Of a stretch of DNA of 64,000 nucleotides, positions 57,533 through 64,000 are shown piece after piece. Both the position numbers and the translations under genes were made by a program. The notes under the pieces are model-generated. The model saw only the letters and a program-made list of their open reading frames with translations. It searched no databases and had not been told where the DNA came from. The first letter of the stretch is position 1. The number at the start of each line of letters is the position of its first letter. The stretch is taken from positions 31,489,008 to 31,553,007 of the forward strand of contig NC_016133.3 of NCBI RefSeq assembly GCF_000005505.3. Reading direction: 5' to 3'. The stretch comes from Brachypodium distachyon. Lineage: Eukaryota > Streptophyta > Magnoliopsida > Poales > Poaceae.

Positions 57533-58112
57533 GGTTAATTGGATCCACGGCATTTTCTATTTCACCCGTTTGGAGATATGTCATTATAAAAACTTGATTT
57601 GAAGAAATGTCATTCTAACTTTTTTATACCACTATCAATGCCATTCTCTCCACTTAAGACCAATAAGTGTTCAAAAAATACATGTATTTCAGCATGTACA
57701 ACAGTATTTACCATAATATATCCATATTTACGACGTTCATCAGTACGTTCGAGTCTTCCAGGCGCCATAAAGGTTAAAAAAAAATCAAATTTGGCCCAAA
57801 ATTCAATCTTTTCAGAAAAATCTATAAAAATTACAGAAAATAAAAAACAGTAATACGAGTCCACTGTTGGGGACGGGATATGAGGAACAAGTGGGGATCA
57901 ATAAGAGGAATAAAACTGTTTGACTTCGGATGGGAAAAAATTGTTCGTATAGAGCTATGTCTATACGTATTTAGACAGTATATGTGCTGGTATTGGACAA
58001 AATGGCATGGATAGAAGTATACAAAAATTAGAGTGGCATTTCTCCAAGTCAAATTTTTATAATGGCGTATCTCCAACCGTTGGAACAGAGAGTGGCATAA
58101 ATCCAATTAACC
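57533..58112. mobile_element. MITE, 580 bp, with about 85-bp inverted ends
   Basis: GGTTAATTGGAT at 57533 and ATCCAATTAACC to 58112. Inverted similarity continues through GGAGATAT(G)(T)CATTATAAAAA and GAAATGTCATTCTAA. There is no transposase. The superfamily is not assigned; a TA or 9-bp target duplication was not clear. Confidence 0.75.
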
Positions 58113-58213
58113 ATTTTTAATGTGGTGGTAGTGGATGACTCCTTCCTGCATCAGGGTCATCGGACGCATTTCTCTGTTAAAACTTAGAAACAGGTCATGG
58201 AACAAAAATAATG

Positions 58214-58320
58214 TCTCCCTCCGGTCAAATTACTTGTCGAAATATTACATGTATATAGACGTTTCTTAATACATTCATATTTGGGTAAATTTGAGACAAG
58301 TAATATGGGTCGGAGGAAGT
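58214..58320. mobile_element. Stowaway MITE of the 110-bp family
   Basis: CTCCCTCCGGTCAAATTACT at the left and GGGTCGGAGGAAGT at the right. The core ACATGTATATAGACG and ATATTTGGGTAAATTTGAGAC is the inverse of the cores at 12350-12459 and 59836-59944. Confidence 0.7.
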
Positions 58321-58374
58321 ATAACAAATTCAAAAGTTAGAACGGAAGAGCACGACCATTAGTACGGCTTTTCT

Positions 58375-59130
58375 TTAAAATTTATAATGTGTTCGTTTCA
58401 TGGTAAAAATGCATCTGTGTGTTTTCAGATGATTGGAGATTCGAAATTTAGTCTTTCTTTTTTTTTTTACCAGTTTCTTGGCCTCGCAAAAACAAATCCA
58501 GTTTTTTTCTTGCTCGTGGCTTTGACGTAAGCATTCGAATGTTATCGATATCTCTAATCCCAGGAATCTTTCTAGCAAGGAATTCCCTTGTAGCAATTCA
58601 ATGGTAGAATGTAGTTTTGTAAAGGCACAATAGGATGCATGTTTGCACGTAGTATTATTTTTAGAGAAAGTATGCACTTTATTGATCACATAAACATGGT
58701 CATTAAAAACAATTACCCGGATACACTCTGAAACGTCATTGTGCCAGTGCCAGACTACGTGAACAAAATTGGTCACAGGAGCTAGCCCGTTCGACGAACG
58801 ACTAGTAGTACAACAGAGCTGGAAACCTTCAGCCGATTGCTTGATGTCAAAAACTAGCCCCGCACCCCAGCCGGCCGTAACAAAACAAGACGGACGATCA
58901 CATGCACGGGCAGGGAGAGCCCGCACACTGACAAACATCTCGGGGTCGTCACCGTCACGCTCAAACACTCGTGACCCCGCGAGGCCACGATCCCGAAGAT
59001 CAGAGACCAATGGCCCTCGCCGCCGGCACCGAAGCCTAGCAACGTATCGCCGCAGCTCCGACTCCATTGCCTCGTGCATCGTCGTTGAAGAAGAAGACGC
59101 GAGCCTGCAACTGCAAGTGGAGTCCCGCAT
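58375..59130 (-). CDS. Hypothetical 251-codon frame, function unknown
   Basis: A long open frame from the ATG at 59130, starting MRDSTCSCRLASSSS. The first 95 residues are Arg-rich and GC-rich (ELRRYVARLRCRRRGPLVSD, FVSVRALPARACDRPSCFVT), while the remainder is AT-rich and looks like non-coding DNA read through. I recognise no domain. A true gene, if any, is probably limited to the 58850-59130 part, possibly with an intron. Confidence 0.2.
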   Translation of the reverse strand: MRDSTCSCRLASSSSTTMHEAMESELRRYVARLRCRRRGPLVSDLRDRGLAGSRVFERDGDDPEMFVSVRALPARACDRPSCFVTAGWGAGLVFDIKQSAEGFQLCCTTSRSSNGLAPVTNFVHVVWHWHNDVSECIRVIVFNDHVYVINKVHTFSKNNTTCKHASYCAFTKLHSTIELLQGNSLLERFLGLEISITFECLRQSHEQEKNWICFCEAKKLVKKKRKTKFRISNHLKTHRCIFTMKRTHYKF

Positions 59131-59199
59131 TTTGAGAGATAATAATATCTCTCCAAGCACTTTGAGAGGGTCCCTTCATCACATCAGCCTTTAATCTTT

Positions 59200-61300
59200 A
59201 GCCGTCACCAAGATACGTACCCTCTACCCTCCATATCGTCAGGCGCTTCCGGACCTGATCTGACCTGACTATCTCGAAAAGACTCGCCGCCACACATCAG
59301 ACATCTTCGCACGGATGGATCAGATTCAGACCGTGATTCACGCTCTAATCCAATCAGCGGTCTCAACTCCAGCGAGAGAGAGAGAATCAACGGCTTCAGG
59401 CTCACGATCAACGTAATCACGGATTGATGTGCCTTGGCAGCCCATGTTAAAAGGAGAGGAAAGATAAAGACAAAGGCGGTGTCTGATTTTCTTCTTTATC
59501 AACCCAACCACCGAACTACCCAAGGCTGTTGGCCCCTGCGATGATGGCTTGCGGTAGAGTAAAGTTCAGCTCGACATTGCCAATGCCTGTCGTCAGTCGC
59601 CCGCAGGGGTCACATCGCAGCCGTCTGGTTTCCTGCCCCTGTCCGCGACCGCCGGCCGATCAGTGGGCAGACAGCATTGTACCCAAAAGCCGAAACCTGG
59701 TAGTACTATCTTTTCTTCTAGTAAATATCTTTGTTGCACGGATTCAACTTAGGACTAGCTGTACTGCTGTAGCTGGCCGATGAACACGGACCGGCACTCG
59801 TATGGTTTTGGCTATGTTTGATTCGTTATAAAGTACCCCTTAGTTCCATACCAAGTGATTTAAATTTGTTTAAATATGGACGTATCTATATATTAAAATA
59901 CGTCTAGATACATGTAATATTTCGGCACTTAATATGAGATGGAGTATATTTTTTGTGCCTTGACTTGTCGAAAAGTACGATGACCATTCAGTTTTTATCA
60001 TATATATTTTTGTTTCCAGCCATTGAAACCTGTCTAAAACAGTTTTGGTGTCAACGTGGCATCGTTTCCCAACGACTTGCCATGTTGCCATTAGATTTTT
60101 TTTCAGCATCGCCTCCATTTATTTTTGCCTAAAAAACAAACAAAAAAACTCAAGTAGAGTCACGCCAGCAGGAAGTTATGGTCCGACCAGATAGTCAACC
60201 AAAAACCAACATGACCTACCCATATGGCAAGTGGGAGAAATCATGTCAGGTTGGCAACGAAACCGCTTCAGATCGGACGGGTTGAGGGGCCATTGATATC
60301 CGGTTTCGACAGTTGTGAGATGAAAAATATAAGAAAAAAAATTGATGTACCATTTAAGTACTTTTTGACAAGTCGAGAGACAATAAAAAAATCACCATTG
60401 TCTGATGCGCCACGTCAGTCCATACTGTTTTAAAAACCCTACTGGACCATCGATTGAACCATAAGTACGAACTTACTGTTCCGTTTCTGTCTTTTAATGG
60501 AGTGCAGCCACATGTTTGCTGGCGGATGGAAAAAAGCACACAAAAACAAATTAAAAAACTATGAAATATGATTATGCAAAGAGGAAACCACACACGTACA
60601 TGAAGCCAAAAGAAATAAAAAAAATGCACATGATTAATGAATGTTTGCACCTACAATGAATCTGTACCGAGTGTTGCTTCAGTACAAGAATTGCAAGTAA
60701 GACCGATTGTTCTAAAAAAAGGTGACAACTGCATTTTAACACATCGGGTATATAATCGCTCTCCAAGGGTTACAAATGGTATCATATCGTCTTGATGTAC
60801 CATTTTCTTCTTACGTTTCACGCTGGACCTACCTAAAAGAGTGGGGGCAGGATCGTATCTTCTTGTAGGCAGACACACAGGTGCCGTCGTCTCACAGTCT
60901 CAACCGAATCAGCACTTGGGTTTGCTTCGCCGTTCTTCTTCTCCGGGACTCCAGCCCAGCTGCACCCATCCGAATCGGTTGGCCCGTCCCTGCAACCGTG
61001 ACCAAACTGCCCGAGGTGTACTCCACGTCAAATCCACCGAATCCATGGCTCGTGCGCGCGCTAGTATACTATACCAGGTACCAACACACACTTGCACCAG
61101 TACCCTACCATTCATCTCCTACCGGCTACCACCACCAGCGCCCGCTTCACTCCCTGTACCAATTAATCCTTCCCGGGCTTCCCTTGCCTTGCACATCTCG
61201 ACAAGCAAAGCAGACTCTGCTGACGTAGGATCGATTAGTTTATGCTTTATACGCTGATCGGTAGGAAGTGTGCTACTGCTGCGTCGTTTCAGCTGGGTTT
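59200..61300. other. Intergenic, upstream of the receptor kinase
   Basis: It contains the MITE at 59836-59944. Other parts show only short frames. The stretch 60850-61300 is pyrimidine-rich and probably includes the kinase promoter and 5' UTR; a TATA box is not certain (GTATACTATACC near 61065). Confidence 0.45.
59836..59944. mobile_element. Stowaway MITE of the 110-bp family
   Basis: Between TA at 59834-59835 and TA at 59945-59946; starts CCCCTTAGTTCC and ends GAGATGGAG. The core ACGTCTAGATACATGTAATA is almost identical to that at 12350-12459. Confidence 0.8.
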
Positions 61301-61360
61301 TTTTTTCCTGCATGTTGCTTAATCGACGCGAGCTGATCAGCTGATCGAGGACGGAACGCC

Positions 61361-63479
61361 ATGAATAAGCAGAGGCGCGAGCTTCGGCCACGGCTACGGC
61401 GATGGCTGTTGGTTCTTGCGGTGGTGCTGTGCTCGTGCATGGCGACGACGGCGGCGGCGGATGTGCCGTTGTCGGAGCTGGAGGCGTACCGCTCCGAGCG
61501 CGGCGGGCTCGTGGCGCTTCGGGACGGGCTACGGTCAGCCCGGGACCTGCACTCCAACTGGACGGGCCCGCCCTGCCACGGCGACCGCAGCCGGTGGTAC
61601 GGCGTCTCCTGCGACGCCGACGGGCGCGTCGTCGCGCTCTCCCTCCGTGGCGCGCAGCTCACGGGCGCGCTCCCCGGCAACGCGCTGTCCGGCGTGACCC
61701 GGCTGGCCGCGCTCAGCCTGCGCGACAACGCCATCCACGGCGCGCTCCCGGGCCTCCAGGGGCTGCACGCGCTCCGCGTGCTCGACCTCTCCAGCAACCG
61801 CTTCTCGGGCCCCATCCCGACGCGGTACGCGGAGGCGCTCCCTGAGCTCGCGCGGCTCCAGCTCCAGGACAACCTGCTCACCGGCACCGTCCCGCCCTTC
61901 GCACAGGCGACGCTGCGGGGATTCAACGTGTCCTACAACTTCCTCCGCGGCGAAGTCCCGGACACCCTCGCGCTCCGCCGGTTCCCCGCCAGCGCGTTCG
62001 CGCACAACCTCGAGCTCTGCGGCGAGGCCGTGCTGAACGCCCCCTGCGACGCGTCCTCCGATCATGCTTCCGCCTTTGGCAGCGGCGGAGGAAGGCGGGA
62101 CGGTGGTCCGGCTGTCAGGCCGGACAAGGACGGCGGGGGGGAGTTCTCCAGGCCGCGTTTCAGGCTGGCGGCGTGGAGCGTGGTGGTGATCGCGCTCATC
62201 GCCGCGGCGGTGCCGTTCGCGGCCGTGCTCATCTTCCTGCATCAGACCAGGAAGAGCCGCCGCGAGGTTCGTCTAGGAGGCCGCCGAGACACTCATGCGG
62301 GAGGAGGAGCGGCCGCGGAGGCCGAGATAGTCAAGGACAAAAAGGCGGCGGCGGAGCAAGGCAAAGACAGCGGCAGCGGCAGCGGTGGCCGGAACGCGCA
62401 GGCCGCGCAGCTGCAGTTCTTCCGCGCCGAGGACGGGGATAACAAGGCGGGCGGCCTCGGCTTGGACCTCGACGAGCTGTTCCGGTCGACGGCGGAGATG
62501 CTGGGCAAGGGGCGGCTGGGGATCACCTACCGCGTCACGCTCGCGGCGCCCGCCGGCGCCGTGGTGGTGGTGAAGCGGCTGCGCAACATGGGGCACGTGC
62601 CGCGCAAGGACTTCGCGCACACCATGCAGCTCCTGGCCAAGCTCCGGCACGAGAACGTCGTGGGCGTCGTCGCCTGCTACCACTCCAGGGACGAGAAGCT
62701 CGTCGTCTACGACCACGTCCCCGGCCGCAGTCTCTTCCAGCTCCTCCACGGTACGTAGTCACTAGTCCTCCACTCCTCCATTAAATTGAGAATCTGGCCA
62801 TTGTTAAGTGGCGATTTGGTGAGATGGATCGATGGAGCTCTGCTTTTTTGCAGGGAACAGAGGCGAAGGCAGGACACCGCTGACGTGGCAGGCGAGGCTG
62901 TCGATCGCCAAGGGCACGGCGCGCGGGCTGGTGTACCTGCACCGCTCCCTGCCTTTCTTCCACCGGCCGCCGCACGGCAACCTCAAATCCTCCAACATCA
63001 TCGTCCTCTTCTCTTCTTCCCCCGACGGCAAGCACCATGGCCACGTGGTGCCGAAGCTGACGGACCACGGGTACCACCCGCTCCTCCTCCCGCACCACGC
63101 GCACCGGCTGGCGGCGGGCAAGTGCCCGGAGGCGCGGGGGAAACGGCGGCTCTCTTCCCGCGCCGACGTGTACTGCCTGGGGCTCGTGCTGCTGGAGGTG
63201 GTGACGGGGAAGGTGCCCGTGGACGAGGCCGACGGCGACCTGGCGGAGTGGGCGCGGCTGGCGCTGAGCCACGAGTGGTCCACGGACATCCTCGACGCCG
63301 AGATCGCCGGCGAGCGGGGCCTGCACGGGGACATGCTCAGGCTCACGGAGGTCGCGCTGCTCTGCGCCGCCGTCGAGCCCGACCGCCGGCCAAAGATGCC
63401 CGACGTGGTCAGGATGATCGATGCGATCGGCGACGCCGGGCACGGGGAAGAAGGGAGGCGGGAACTCGCCGTGCGCTGA
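61361..63479 (+). CDS. LRR receptor-like kinase with degenerate catalytic motifs
   Basis: Two exons, 61361-62750 and 62854-63479; 2016 bp, 671 aa, junction GT-AG in phase. Residues about 1-34 are a signal peptide (WLLVLAVVLCSC). An LRR N-cap follows (NWTGPPCHGDRSRWYGVSC), then four to five LRRs (LRVLDLSSNRFSGPIP), a juxtamembrane Gly/Asp-rich segment, a membrane helix at about 268-292 (WSVVVIALIAAAVPFAAVLI) and a kinase-like domain from about 375. The Gly loop is LGKGRLGITYRV (381) and the ATP lysine is present in VVVVKRL. The catalytic loop reads HGNLKSSN (about 503) in place of HRDxxxxN, and the DFG site is LTDHG (about 532). It belongs with LRR-III type receptor kinases, many of which are catalytically weak or inactive; the intron position within the kinase domain is typical. 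It is likely a plasma-membrane receptor that signals through partners. Confidence 0.93.
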
Positions 63480-63720
63480 GCTTCGGCTGTACGGGGTATG
63501 TATCTTATCATGTTTCGCGTCTTTGCTCTGTAGTTCTTCCTCGAAGGTATCATGGTAATCGATCGAAGAGTAGGCTCGATGCTTTCAGATCGATCCTCTG
63601 ATACACATGCGATGGGATGTAAAGTCATTTTGTAACTCCTGGGGAGAAAACGAAGAGAAATTTTCTGAACGATGGAAAAGACCATGCACGCTCTCGAAAA
63701 AGGAAAAGATGATCCTCTGT
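63480..63720 (+). other. 3' UTR and downstream region of the receptor kinase
   Basis: No other gene. A sequence GATGTAAAGTCATTTTGTAA near 63616 may be the polyadenylation region; no exact AATAAA is seen. Confidence 0.4.
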
Positions 63721-64000
63721 TCAAGGACATCGGCAATGTGAACCACCGAACTTCTCCATCAACCTGTGACAACTGGTTGTCCCGGTTCTTCGTCGTTTGA
63801 ACTTCGACGTAGACTCCAAATTTATGCACCATAACAGTGTTGTACTTGGCCACAAGAATAGAAAAAATAGATAATATATGTTTGAATAGTTTTGCTGGGG
63901 AGTGTGAGTGTAGTGCCTAACAATACCTTCAGACTTGCAATATGATTCAAACTCATTAGAACAAAATTCCATCCCATTATCAGCGAAGCTTCTTTACCTT
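63721..64000 (-). mobile_element. Copia integrase relic, enters from the right edge
   Basis: The minus-strand frame reads GMEFCSNEFESYCKSEGIVR and HYTHTPQQN, the integrase core text of Ty1/copia elements. Just upstream, VKKLR is followed by stops unless two bases are restored, so the frame is broken. After TPQQN the match ends. The rest of the element, if present, lies beyond 64000. Confidence 0.75.

Noticed and set aside
61535..62242. Long minus-strand frames across the receptor kinase
   Set aside because: High GC at third positions leaves long antisense frames open; the plus strand has the signal peptide, LRR and kinase text.

Overview
The window is plant nuclear DNA, almost certainly from a grass (Poaceae). 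The evidence is GT-AG split genes, GC-rich first exons, many Stowaway-type MITEs with CTCCCTCC ends and TA target sites, an Au-type SINE, and an LTR element carrying the grass antisense gene family PF04195. From memory, a class XI myosin, basic secretory protein genes and Tic110 also lie near one another on rice chromosome 10; I could not check this, and I cannot name the species.

Layout. 1-9450: the first eleven exons of a class XI myosin on the minus strand, with one 3.5-kb intron full of LINE sequence; the gene runs off the left edge. 9450-23800: no convincing host gene. This stretch holds a Mutator-like element with long inverted repeats, then a DNA element split by a 7.9-kb LTR retrotransposon (811-bp LTRs, target duplication ATGAA). 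The retrotransposon has lost almost all of gag-pol but keeps an antisense gene. 23980-33980: a cluster of plant basic secretory protein (BSP) genes, two intact and facing each other at its ends, with at least three relics, one orphan duplicated promoter, LINE and SINE insertions and a PIF/Harbinger-like element between them. 34450-36090: a LINE relic.

36860-39108: a divergent ubiquitin-eS31 fusion gene and a small G-patch protein gene, head to head across 395 bp. 39715-47873: a complete 15-exon Tic110 gene (chloroplast inner-envelope import component, 1032 aa predicted). 51579-57294: a second, tandem Tic110 copy that stops inside exon 11 yet keeps an open reading frame of 439 codons. Between the two copies lie a LINE fragment and an 828-bp solo LTR nested in older LTR-like sequence. 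57500-61300: mainly MITEs. 61361-63479: an LRR receptor kinase with degenerate catalytic motifs. The right edge enters a copia integrase relic.

The host genes form no single pathway: organelle transport on actin, an apoplastic defence-type protein family, ribosome/ubiquitin supply, plastid protein import and receptor signalling. The most unusual items are the in-frame half-length Tic110 copy, the divergent ubiquitin-eS31 fusion, the gag-pol-deleted LTR element with its antisense gene, the BSP promoter without a gene, and a natural filled/empty site pair for one MITE. Exon limits were placed by reading GT/AG sites and checking phase by hand.
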